14,886 nucleotides of DNA from Christensenella sp. UBA6406 (GTDB lineage Bacteria > Bacillota > Clostridia > Christensenellales > UBA1242). Shown here in pieces: positions 7,694 through 14,699 of the stretch. The DNA is taken from assembly GCA_002438625.1 (NCBI GenBank), contig DJPS01000052.1, positions 1 to 14,886 on the forward strand, in the 5' to 3' direction. The position numbers and the translations under genes are program-made. Under the pieces are notes generated by a model. The model searched no databases. It was given only the letters and a program-made list of their open reading frames with translations, and was not told where the DNA came from. Every line of letters begins with the position of its first letter. Position 1 is the stretch's first letter.

Positions 7694-9208
7694 TTAAATT
7701 TCAAGTTCATCCAAATTTGTAAAGAATGATTCTAATTGTTCCTTAGAATAAGAATGCGTAATCACAACATTATCATTCTTTTTAGTGTTATTAGCACAGT
7801 TAGATACACTAGATGTTGTGCCTTTCTTATCATTTGCAAATCCCGCAAATCCCATAAATTCAGTGTCAATGTTCTTTGCTTCTTCTAAAGTTTTTACGCC
7901 TTTTTCATAATATGATGATAAAATTTTATTTAAATATTGCATAGGTTGAAACTTTCCTTGTGCCTTAGATATGGCATAATCCATAATCTCATCATTAAAA
8001 CTATATTTATATGTCCAAATCTTATAAAAATCCCTATCAAAATGATTGACTTTTCTTGTAACCAACAATTTTTCTAAAATAACTTGAATTTTCTTATCTA
8101 ACTCAATCGTTTCATTTATGTAATCGTTTATTGATGTTAAAGAAATTAAGCCCAGTTTAACAAACTTTTCAATCACGCCATTCATTCCTTCAAGCGTTCT
8201 AATGTTGTTCTTAAAACAATATGAAGCAATGCAAGTTAGAGTGCCTTTATCATATCCATAATTTGCCCACTTAACAATGTAAGTGTCAATAACAGGGGAT
8301 AGGTTCTCATAATAAAGCCCAAGTTGTTGCGTTACAGCGATTGCTGTTTGCTTATACATATCAAGTGCTTGTTCGTATTCTTGTGCCTCTTTAATTGTGT
8401 GGATGTTCATTTTATAAAATTGCTCTAATTTATCTTGCAGAGCATTAAAATTGCCTTTTTTCTTCTTCTTTAAATCTTTTGCAACATTTACAATAAAATT
8501 GAAATCAAAGCCCCATTTCTTAGTGAAAACTTCCCACATTTCCTTTTCTTCAAATCCAATCTTTTTAGATTTGCCAAGTTCTTTCATTACTAAAACTAAA
8601 TTTTCATCACAAGCATTGCAACTTTCAATTTGTTCTAAAACCGCTTTCTCTGTCAAAATGCCCTTATAATACCAAGATTTTGCTATTGCTAAAATATATT
8701 TATAGCCAACATCTTTGCCTTTTAGCGTTACCGCATAATTTACAATAGTCAATAATGCATTTTGCTCCATATGCGAATAATTTAAGAAATCAATATATTC
8801 ATAAAATTCATTAGGTAAGATTTGCCTTTCCGTGATAAATTCTTGAACATTAGAACAAAATTTAGAATATTTGCCTTTCTTAATCTCTTTTTCAATTTTT
8901 GCATACTTGTTTATAGGTAAGTATTTAAGCATATAGTCATCACCAATAGAGATGATTTTAATCAGCCCAACTTCTTCCCAATAACTGAAAATAGCAAGCA
9001 CATCGTTTTTATCTTGAAGTGCAAACTTTTCACAAAATGCACTCAAACCATTTTCGGGCAAGTTAGGATTTTGGCACAGATAAAGCCCATATAAATAAAA
9101 CTTTAACTGCAATTCATCTGCATTTATCATATAATCAGTTATAAAATAATTGCTTAATTCTATATCGTTTTTTGTTATTCTTTCATTAGAAAATTCGCAA
9201 AATCCCAT
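7694..9208 (-). CDS. DnaD/DnaB-like primosome protein with four DnaD-type repeats
   Basis: A 504-residue replication-initiation protein of the DnaD/DnaB (DDBH) superfamily, which remodels the origin and recruits the helicase and its loader in Bacillota. Residues about 15-100 resemble the winged-helix DDBH1 domain (LQLKFYLYGLYLCQNP, then WEEVGLIKI). Four tandem helical repeats follow at about 145-195, 228-275, 313-365 and 397-447. Each ends in the typical pattern of a Tyr/Trp-rich helix, a KG/MN/LG turn and an (I/V)xT or similar step (YYKGILTEKAV, YKMNIHTIKEA, VKLGLISLTSI, YEKGVKTLEEA). A low-complexity Asn/Ser/Thr linker (455-485) leads to a short acidic tail (YSKEQLESFFTNLDELEI) like the conserved C-terminal tail of clostridial DnaD proteins. 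Start ATG 9208 has AAGGAG seven bases upstream. It is first in the operon with the helicase loader. Choosing between dnaD and dnaB names needs profile searches. Confidence 0.92.
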   Translation of the reverse strand: MGFCEFSNERITKNDIELSNYFITDYMINADELQLKFYLYGLYLCQNPNLPENGLSAFCEKFALQDKNDVLAIFSYWEEVGLIKIISIGDDYMLKYLPINKYAKIEKEIKKGKYSKFCSNVQEFITERQILPNEFYEYIDFLNYSHMEQNALLTIVNYAVTLKGKDVGYKYILAIAKSWYYKGILTEKAVLEQIESCNACDENLVLVMKELGKSKKIGFEEKEMWEVFTKKWGFDFNFIVNVAKDLKKKKKGNFNALQDKLEQFYKMNIHTIKEAQEYEQALDMYKQTAIAVTQQLGLYYENLSPVIDTYIVKWANYGYDKGTLTCIASYCFKNNIRTLEGMNGVIEKFVKLGLISLTSINDYINETIELDKKIQVILEKLLVTRKVNHFDRDFYKIWTYKYSFNDEIMDYAISKAQGKFQPMQYLNKILSSYYEKGVKTLEEAKNIDTEFMGFAGFANDKKGTTSSVSNCANNTKKNDNVVITHSYSKEQLESFFTNLDELEI

Positions 9209-9229
9209 TTCTTACTCCTTAACTAATTT

Positions 9230-9258
9230 ATTATAACACTTTTTTATAAAATAGACAA
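9230..9258 (-). promoter_or_regulatory. Promoter of the dnaD-dnaC operon
   Basis: Read on the minus strand: TTGTCT (9258-9253), a 17-base spacer, and TATAAT (9235-9230) preceded by TGT, an extended -10. The predicted start near 9223 leaves a very short leader carrying AAGGAG. The rest of the divergent gap (9259-9388) is AT-rich. No equally good rightward promoter was found for the peptidase gene; TTGTCA at 9276 has only a poor -10. Confidence 0.65.
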
Positions 9259-9388
9259 GTATAAAGAGATAAAAATTGTCACCAATAAGGAAAATAATTT
9301 AATTTTAAATAACTATCATAAATAATTTTTTCTACTAATATAAATAAATAAGAAATTGCTTGCCTAAATTTTAAAAAAGGATAGATTT

Positions 9389-10888
9389 ATGAAAAAATCT
9401 TATTTAAGTAAAATTGTTTGTTTATTCTTCATAGTCGCACTTGTTGTTTGCGGTTGCTCTTTTACGGGGTTAAACAAATATAGCAAAAATTTAATTGAAT
9501 ATTCAATAAAACTACATTTTAACAGCGAAGAAAAGACATTGCAAGGGGAGCAGACTGTAAATTATATAAATACAACAGATGTTGCTTTAAGTCAAATTGA
9601 TTTTCATCTTTATCCAAATGCATTCAAAAATGAAAATGGACAGCAAAAGGTTGTAAGTGATTACAATTATGAAAGGGCATATCCAAACGGATTCGATTCA
9701 GGTTATATAGATATAAATGCTGTTCAATTATCAAACGAAACTGCCACATTTTCATATGCGGAAAGTGAAAACACTATCTTGCAAGTTAATTTAAAAGATA
9801 AATTATATCCAAATGAAAGAATAAAGATAAAAATTGATTTTACTGTAAAAATTCCAAACATAAATCACCGCTTTGGCTATGGAGAAAGCACTATAAACAT
9901 AGGCAATTTTTATCCTATTGCTTGCGTTTATGAAGGTGGGGAAGGTGGCGGATTTAAGCACGATGGCTATCATTACAACGGCGACCCATTTTATAGTGAA
10001 ATGGCAAATTATAATGTTGAAATTACATATCCGACAAATTTAAAAATTGGTGCAACGGGCAGTTGCGTAAGTGATAAAGTGGAAGGAAATTTATGCACAA
10101 AAACATACGATGCAAAGGTTGTTAGAGATTTTGCGATAGTTTTAAGTGATAAATTTGAAACACAAAATGTAGAATATGAAAATGTTAAAATACTCTATAT
10201 GTTTTATAAAGACAACGAACCAGACAAAACCGTAAACACGATAAAAGATGCATTAAGAACATTTAACAATTTGATTGGAACATATCCATACGAAACGCTA
10301 ACAGTTGTGCAAAGCAACTTCATTCAAGGCGGAATGGAATATCCAAACATTGTGTTAATTTCAGATGAAGTTGAGGTGCAAAGTGATTATTTTAACGTTA
10401 TTGTCCACGAGATTGCACATCAATGGTTTTACAACATAATTGGGAACGATGAAGTCAGTGAGGCGTGGCTAGATGAAGGGCTTACGGAATATGTAACAGC
10501 AATGTTTTATGATTTAAACGAGGGCTATGGTGCAACTTGTGATGAAGTGGTTGCTTCAATGCTAAATAGTTATTTATTATTTGTTGATGTCTATAATGAT
10601 ATTTTTGGTAATTTAGATACATCTATGGATAGGTCGCTAAGCGAATTTGGCTCTGAATATGAATATACATATATGGTCTATATAAAGTCCGTTTTAATGC
10701 TTGATAACCTTAGGGAAGTCATAGGCGATGCAAATTTTTGCTTAGGGCTAAAAACTTATTTTGAAAACAATAAATTTAAAATTGCTAAAAAGGAAAATTT
10801 TATAAGAGATTTCAATAAGGCTTCAAACCAAGACATTAAAGGACTAATCAACAGTTGGATAGAAGGGAAAGTTGAAATAAAAAATTAA
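9389..10888 (+). CDS. Lipoprotein M1-family metallopeptidase
   Basis: A 499-residue zinc peptidase of the M1 (aminopeptidase N-like) family, predicted to be anchored to the outer face of the membrane. The N-terminus is a lipoprotein signal: MKKSYLSK, a hydrophobic stretch, then VCGC with Cys23 as the likely lipidated residue (a Cys at -2 is slightly unusual). An N-terminal beta-rich domain (about 35-255) is followed by the gluzincin core: GGMEYP at 314-319 (equivalent of the GxMEN motif), HEIAHQW from His340 with Glu341 and His344, and the third zinc ligand Glu363 in AWLDEGLTEY, exactly the HExxH-x18-E spacing. The YMVYIKS segment near 428-433 should hold the catalytic Tyr. The protein ends after a short helical region, without the large C-terminal domain of classical PepN. 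Ribosome site AAAGGA is seven bases before ATG 9389. It is divergent from dnaD and monocistronic. Confidence 0.93.
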   Translation: MKKSYLSKIVCLFFIVALVVCGCSFTGLNKYSKNLIEYSIKLHFNSEEKTLQGEQTVNYINTTDVALSQIDFHLYPNAFKNENGQQKVVSDYNYERAYPNGFDSGYIDINAVQLSNETATFSYAESENTILQVNLKDKLYPNERIKIKIDFTVKIPNINHRFGYGESTINIGNFYPIACVYEGGEGGGFKHDGYHYNGDPFYSEMANYNVEITYPTNLKIGATGSCVSDKVEGNLCTKTYDAKVVRDFAIVLSDKFETQNVEYENVKILYMFYKDNEPDKTVNTIKDALRTFNNLIGTYPYETLTVVQSNFIQGGMEYPNIVLISDEVEVQSDYFNVIVHEIAHQWFYNIIGNDEVSEAWLDEGLTEYVTAMFYDLNEGYGATCDEVVASMLNSYLLFVDVYNDIFGNLDTSMDRSLSEFGSEYEYTYMVYIKSVLMLDNLREVIGDANFCLGLKTYFENNKFKIAKKENFIRDFNKASNQDIKGLINSWIEGKVEIKN

Positions 10889-10906
10889 AAGGCAATAAAA
10901 TTATGT

Positions 10907-10932
10907 TGCAATATCAAAATGCAATATCAAAA
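10907..10932 (+). repeat. Perfect 13-base tandem duplication
   Basis: TGCAATATCAAAA occurs twice, back to back (10907-10919 and 10920-10932), 18 bases after the peptidase stop and before its terminator. It is probably a replication-slippage duplication with no clear function. Confidence 0.8.
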
Positions 10933-10965
10933 ATATATTTATTTACTTGTAAAAGTTTTTAAATT

Positions 10966-10994
10966 GTTGGGGTAAAATTTGCCCTAACTTTTTT
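10966..10994 (+). terminator. Intrinsic terminator after the M1 peptidase gene
   Basis: A stem of GTTGGGG (10966-10972) with CCCTAAC (10982-10988), including one G-T wobble, a 9-base loop and a run of six T (10989-10994). It is G/C-rich for this region and separates the peptidase gene from the next promoter. Confidence 0.8.
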
Positions 10995-11039
10995 AAAAAA
11001 ATTTATTTTAATTTATTTCCATTTTTTTTGGTTTGCATA

Positions 11040-11068
11040 TTGACAAATTATTCCGTATGGTGTAAAAT
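11040..11068 (+). promoter_or_regulatory. Strong sigma-A promoter of the paralogue operon
   Basis: Consensus TTGACA (11040-11045), an exact 17-base spacer and TAAAAT (11063-11068). It is the best promoter in the window. The start would fall near 11075, giving a leader of about 57 bases before the 53-residue ORF. No other convincing promoter is seen before 14586, so it probably serves all three downstream genes. Confidence 0.8.
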
Positions 11069-11131
11069 ATAAATATAAAAATTAATAAGTTAAATTGTTG
11101 CTTTAATTGCAACTAAAAGGAGTTTTAGATT

Positions 11132-11293
11132 ATGAAAATTATTAATAATAAAAAAGAATTAAGTCCAATTTACGATTCATTGTTTGATGACTTAAATGCA
11201 AGTTATACAAAGGAAATAATTAAAGACATTAAAAAGAATGATATTAAGTCAGAAAGCAAAAATAGAGAAGAAGAAATTTCAATGCAACAATAA
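11132..11293 (+). CDS. Small hypothetical protein (53 aa)
   Basis: A 53-residue ORF beginning MKIINNKKELSPIYDSLFDD and ending in a charged Lys/Glu-rich tail (SKNREEEISMQQ). It has a textbook ribosome site, AAAAGGAG, nine bases before its ATG, and is the first ORF after the strongest promoter in the window. Both facts support real translation. It has no membrane segment or Cys, and looks helical and hydrophilic. It does not visibly resemble the two larger downstream proteins. It lies 67 bases before the next gene, in the same direction. Its function is unknown; it may be a small partner or a leader peptide of the operon. Confidence 0.7.
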   Translation: MKIINNKKELSPIYDSLFDDLNASYTKEIIKDIKKNDIKSESKNREEEISMQQ

Positions 11294-11344
11294 TTTTCAA
11301 AAAGATAAAACAAAGAGAAGAATAGTAAAGTAAAATTTAAAAAT

Positions 11345-11351
11345 AGGGGGG
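11345..11351 (+). promoter_or_regulatory. Unusual poly-G ribosome binding site
   Basis: AGGGGGG lies nine bases before ATG 11361. Six consecutive G are rare in this AT-rich sequence. The run can pair with the CCUCC of 16S rRNA using a G-U pair. It supports the start chosen for the next gene, and such a tract is prone to slippage. Confidence 0.65.
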
Positions 11352-11360
11352 CAAAAATAA

Positions 11361-12131
11361 ATGAGTGATTTTATTGATAATGACAATTTTATGAAATTTT
11401 TAGGTAAAGATTATTTTGAAAATTTAAACTTTACACCTTTTGATTTTAACAATATTGGCAGTTATAATAATTTTGTTAAAATGTTAAGCGATAGAAAAAG
11501 ACTTAAAGCAAGTAAAAAAGCATTAAAGATATATAAAAACTTGCTAGGCGAAGAAGATGGTAGAGAGTTGAAAATGTATTTTAATGACCTTGTTGATATG
11601 GTATCAAATGAAATCAATGCAAGCAAATATGCAAAACTTAGAGCAATGGAATGTTCTGTGCCAGTGAATGCAGACTATACATTTGATAAATGTCTATCTG
11701 ATAAACAAAAAAAGAAATTAGAAAAAGATATGAAGCAAATGAAAGAATTGACAGATTTATTTGAAAATATAAACAAGTCTCTTAGAAAATATGCATTATA
11801 TTGTGCATTATTTTGCATTGTTTGCCCACCTGCGATTTTTGCAATGGGCGGGGTTTTAGCGACCATTGGTTTGGGCCTTGGCGGAACAGAAGCACTTAAA
11901 CAAGCAGGTTATTTGGATGTTGTTAAGCAACTTGAATGCAATGGTAAAAATCCTTATAAGAATTATACTTATGCAAATGGCTATAAGAAAATTGAAAAAT
12001 TAACCGAAAAAGAAATAACAATAGAAGATATCTTAAAAGCAAAAGATGAAAAGGACAAAAACCCTAAAAACGATAAAGCAGAAGAAAATTACGAAAAGAC
12101 ACTTAAATCATATGTAAATCAAAAGGCATAA
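11361..12131 (+). CDS. Hypothetical membrane protein, short paralogue of the next gene
   Basis: A 256-residue protein of no family I recognise. It has no signal peptide. A charged helical N-terminal part (1-140) opens with FIDNDNFMKFLGKDYF and includes NASKYAKL (86-93) and LTDLFENINKSLRKYA (130-145). A hydrophobic stretch follows at about 145-175, with a Pro-Pro at 156-157 and a Gly-rich end, suggesting either a re-entrant hairpin or one to two membrane helices. The motif NGKNPYKN (194-201), then GYKKIEKLTEKE and EDILKAKDEKDK, leads into a charged helical C-terminus. The 800-residue protein encoded next repeats this whole plan in order, so the two arose by duplication and this one lacks the acidic tether and C-terminal domain. 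Start set by the AGGGGGG site. It is the second ORF of the operon. Confidence 0.88.
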   Translation: MSDFIDNDNFMKFLGKDYFENLNFTPFDFNNIGSYNNFVKMLSDRKRLKASKKALKIYKNLLGEEDGRELKMYFNDLVDMVSNEINASKYAKLRAMECSVPVNADYTFDKCLSDKQKKKLEKDMKQMKELTDLFENINKSLRKYALYCALFCIVCPPAIFAMGGVLATIGLGLGGTEALKQAGYLDVVKQLECNGKNPYKNYTYANGYKKIEKLTEKEITIEDILKAKDEKDKNPKNDKAEENYEKTLKSYVNQKA

Positions 12132-12135
12132 AAGT

Positions 12136-12155
12136 TTTAATCGTTAATGATTAAA
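12136..12155 (+). other. Small stem-loop between the two paralogues
   Basis: TTTAATC (12136-12142) pairs with GATTAAA (12149-12155) around a 6-base loop. There is no T tract after it, so it is not a terminator. It might adjust mRNA stability or expression ratio between the genes, but it is weak and AT-rich. AAGGAGG follows at 12168-12174. Confidence 0.3.
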
Positions 12156-12183
12156 GCAAAAGGGAAAAAGGAGGCACTTCACT

Positions 12184-14586
12184 GTGGGCGAATTTATTAA
12201 TAATGATGAAATGATGAAAAAGTCAGGCAAAGAATATTTTACCGAAATTTTTAAGTCAGAAGAGAAAAATTATAACGATTTAAAAAATGTCAATAATGTT
12301 GATAAGATTTTAGAAAAAGATTCAGTTGACTCTGTAAGCAAAGCATCGCTTGACAACTATAAAAAATTGGTTGATGAAAGCGATAATGCTGGCGATGTTA
12401 AGAGATTTGGTAAAACATTTAGCGGAATAAATAACTACTTAAATGCTAACAGATACTCAAAATATAGCAATTTATCAACTGAAAATGCCCTAAATAAAAA
12501 CTATGCTATGCCTCTTGATGAAAAAGGGTTGAAAAAACTTAAAGGTAGAATGGAAGATGCAAAAAAGACAACTGGTTTGTTTGATAAAATCCACGAGCAA
12601 ACTAAAAAATACGCTATTTGGATGATTATCTTATGTGCACTTTTGCCTTTTGCAATCCCCGCAATGCTTGCCGTTGGTGCTGTTATTTTGGCAGAATATG
12701 CGGTCCACGAAGCAGTTTGCCAATATGAATATAATAAAGTTATAAAACCTTTAACTGTTAATGGTAAAAATCCATATAAAAATATGTCATATTCAAAAGG
12801 ATATAAAAAACTAGATGAATTAACCGCAAAGCAATATAATGCAGAAGATGTCTTAAAAGCACTTATTGAAGCAAAAGAAAACGAAAAAGACCCTAAGAAA
12901 AAAGAAGATTTAGCAAAAGCAATAGCAAAATATGTTAAAGATAATAACATGGAATTGCCAGTTAAAGAAGGAACTAAACAAAAAAATGCTGAAACAAATG
13001 AAGTTAAGGACGAACAGAAACAAGCAGAAGGCGTAAAAGAAGAAACAGCAGAAAACGGAAAACCAGTGTCTGAAAACGGAGAATCTCCATTCAATCAAGA
13101 TGAAAAGACAAAAGAAGCGCAAGAGAAAGAAGGAGAAGTTGCAAGCGAAAATGCTGGTGAGAAATCCGCTGAAAATTCTAATGAGCCACTTAACGAAGAT
13201 AACCCCGAAATTGTAAGCCAAGAAAACATTGAACCAGCTAGCGAAGAAGATGTTGAAGATGCTGAAATTGAAACAGGGCGTGAGCAAGAGTTTACAGAGC
13301 CAACACCACGAACAGAAGATGAAGTTTCAAGTGAAAGTTTTGAAAATGATAACAGCACAAAACAAACTCAAATTGAAGATTTTATTGGAAAATCACAAGA
13401 TAGCGATGGCATTATAAGTGATAATCCTATTGTTAGCGAAGAAGAAAGCATTCACGAAGAAGCGGAAGAAAATAATATAATCAATGAAACTGACACCACT
13501 GAAAGCGAAGTGGCAGAACAATCTGCCGAAGTAAATGAAACAATATATAATGATGGTAAGATAGAAGATGAAATAGAAGAAAATTTCACCAGTGTTGAAG
13601 ATAACAGTGAAGAGAACAAAGGAACAATAGAAGAAACAGCAAAAATTGATGATGCCAAAGTTGTAGAACCAATTATTGAAGAAGAACAACCGCAAATTGT
13701 AGAACAAGAACTAAGCGATGATGCTGAAAGTGAAAATGAACAAGTTGAAGAAGTTGAGCAAGTGGAAACGGAAGAACAAAATGGCATTAATGCTGATAAT
13801 GTAGAACCTGAAAATGTAGCCGAACAATGTGCAAATGACACGCCTTTGATAGATATTGACTATGCAAAAACTGGTGCAACAATGCAAGAATTAAAGCAAT
13901 CATTTAACAACAATGCCGAAAAGTTAAAAAGCTACCTTGAAGCGTGTGTAAACGAAGATAATGATAATGCTAATGCAAAGAATGACTTAGATACATTAAG
14001 CAAACTTAGTGATGTATTTACATTGTATGCAGATAATGGCAATGCAACGGTTGCAAGTTCATATTATCTTACTTTAACATATAGTTTAGAAGATTTAAAT
14101 GCTAACCCTGATATTGAGTGTGTGTTTGACGCTAATACAACAAAAAACATTAACGATATATATGAAGAAGTGTTTGTTGAAATACCTAAACGAGAAGCAG
14201 AAAAAGAAAAAATGACAAAAGATGCTATGCAAGCGGAAAAAGAAAAGTTTGATAATTTATATCAATATTCTTATGCTATTATGAAAAAGAGAGATGCAGA
14301 TTTAAATAATGAACTAACCAAAGATGATTTAAGAATATTGCAAGCAATGAAAAATTCTTATGATTATTGCTTTGAAACAGGAAATTATGGTATTTGTACT
14401 CCACTTAGCAACATTCTTTATTATGTAAGTATGGAAAATAATGCTATGGTTGAACAACAAGGTCGTTACTTTACAAACGAAATGCTTAGAGATATAAATA
14501 TTGTTAATGAAAATATTAAAACGGCTGAAAATACAGGAAAGCAAAAACAATCTATCAAAAATGCCGATGAAGGTAAAACTTTGTAA
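12184..14586 (+). CDS. Large hypothetical membrane protein with acidic tether, long paralogue
   Basis: An 800-residue protein of unknown family, started by GTG nine bases after a perfect AAGGAGG. Residues 1-255 are a paralogue of the preceding protein: FINNDEMMKKSGKEYF start, NANRYSKY (87-94), TGLFDKIHEQTKKYA (130-144), a hydrophobic Pro-containing segment at about 143-175, NGKNPYKN (193-200), GYKKLDELTAK and EDVLKA. Residues about 262-550 form a strongly Glu-rich, low-complexity stretch with scattered Asn/Ser/Asp and few hydrophobic residues, likely a disordered negatively charged tether. Residues about 555-785 are a helical domain in which 599-639 and 713-753 align without gaps (shared KxDL, L, GN, L, Y, N positions), suggesting an internal repeat. 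No signal peptide, enzyme motif or metal site was found. With both ends charged and a central hairpin, both termini are probably cytoplasmic; this is inference. It is the last gene of the operon. Confidence 0.9.
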   Translation: MGEFINNDEMMKKSGKEYFTEIFKSEEKNYNDLKNVNNVDKILEKDSVDSVSKASLDNYKKLVDESDNAGDVKRFGKTFSGINNYLNANRYSKYSNLSTENALNKNYAMPLDEKGLKKLKGRMEDAKKTTGLFDKIHEQTKKYAIWMIILCALLPFAIPAMLAVGAVILAEYAVHEAVCQYEYNKVIKPLTVNGKNPYKNMSYSKGYKKLDELTAKQYNAEDVLKALIEAKENEKDPKKKEDLAKAIAKYVKDNNMELPVKEGTKQKNAETNEVKDEQKQAEGVKEETAENGKPVSENGESPFNQDEKTKEAQEKEGEVASENAGEKSAENSNEPLNEDNPEIVSQENIEPASEEDVEDAEIETGREQEFTEPTPRTEDEVSSESFENDNSTKQTQIEDFIGKSQDSDGIISDNPIVSEEESIHEEAEENNIINETDTTESEVAEQSAEVNETIYNDGKIEDEIEENFTSVEDNSEENKGTIEETAKIDDAKVVEPIIEEEQPQIVEQELSDDAESENEQVEEVEQVETEEQNGINADNVEPENVAEQCANDTPLIDIDYAKTGATMQELKQSFNNNAEKLKSYLEACVNEDNDNANAKNDLDTLSKLSDVFTLYADNGNATVASSYYLTLTYSLEDLNANPDIECVFDANTTKNINDIYEEVFVEIPKREAEKEKMTKDAMQAEKEKFDNLYQYSYAIMKKRDADLNNELTKDDLRILQAMKNSYDYCFETGNYGICTPLSNILYYVSMENNAMVEQQGRYFTNEMLRDINIVNENIKTAENTGKQKQSIKNADEGKTL

Positions 14587-14616
14587 AAAAGTTGAATAAA
14601 TAATTATAGAGCGTAA

Positions 14617-14668
14617 GCACAAACATTTCCCATTTTGCAAGTAAACTTGCAAAAGAAAAATGTTGTGC
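14617..14668 (+). other. Nested hairpin, structured 3' element
   Basis: An outer stem pairs 14617-14628 (GCACAAACATTT) with 14658-14668 (AAATGTTGTGC), leaving one bulged A. An internal loop (14629-14632 with 14655-14657) leads to an inner perfect 9-base-pair stem, TTTTGCAAG (14633-14641) with CTTGCAAAA (14646-14654), closed by TAAA. It begins 31 bases after the stop of the 800-residue gene and ends 5 bases before the terminator. It could be a 3' untranslated structure, the body of a small RNA released with its terminator, or a recombination or protein-binding site. No promoter of its own is convincing. Confidence 0.6.
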
Positions 14669-14673
14669 GGGGG

Positions 14674-14699
14674 CGGGCGGATAAATCCGCCCGTTTTTT
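14674..14699 (+). terminator. Strong GC-rich intrinsic terminator
   Basis: CGGGCGGA and TCCGCCCG form a perfect 8-base-pair stem with a TAAA loop (14674-14693), followed by six T (14694-14699). The preceding bases are also a run of G (GCGGGGG). It is by far the most GC-rich patch in the window and ends the paralogue operon. Confidence 0.93.

Noticed and set aside
12501..13841. Long minus-strand frames opposite the acidic tether
   Set aside because: They are Ser/Phe/Cys-rich products of reading Glu/Asp codons backwards, lack ribosome sites and conserved motifs, and overlap a well-supported gene.
14581..14609. Promoter for a small RNA at the end of the 800-residue gene
   Set aside because: TTGTAA with TTATAG at 17 bases is too far from consensus to call.
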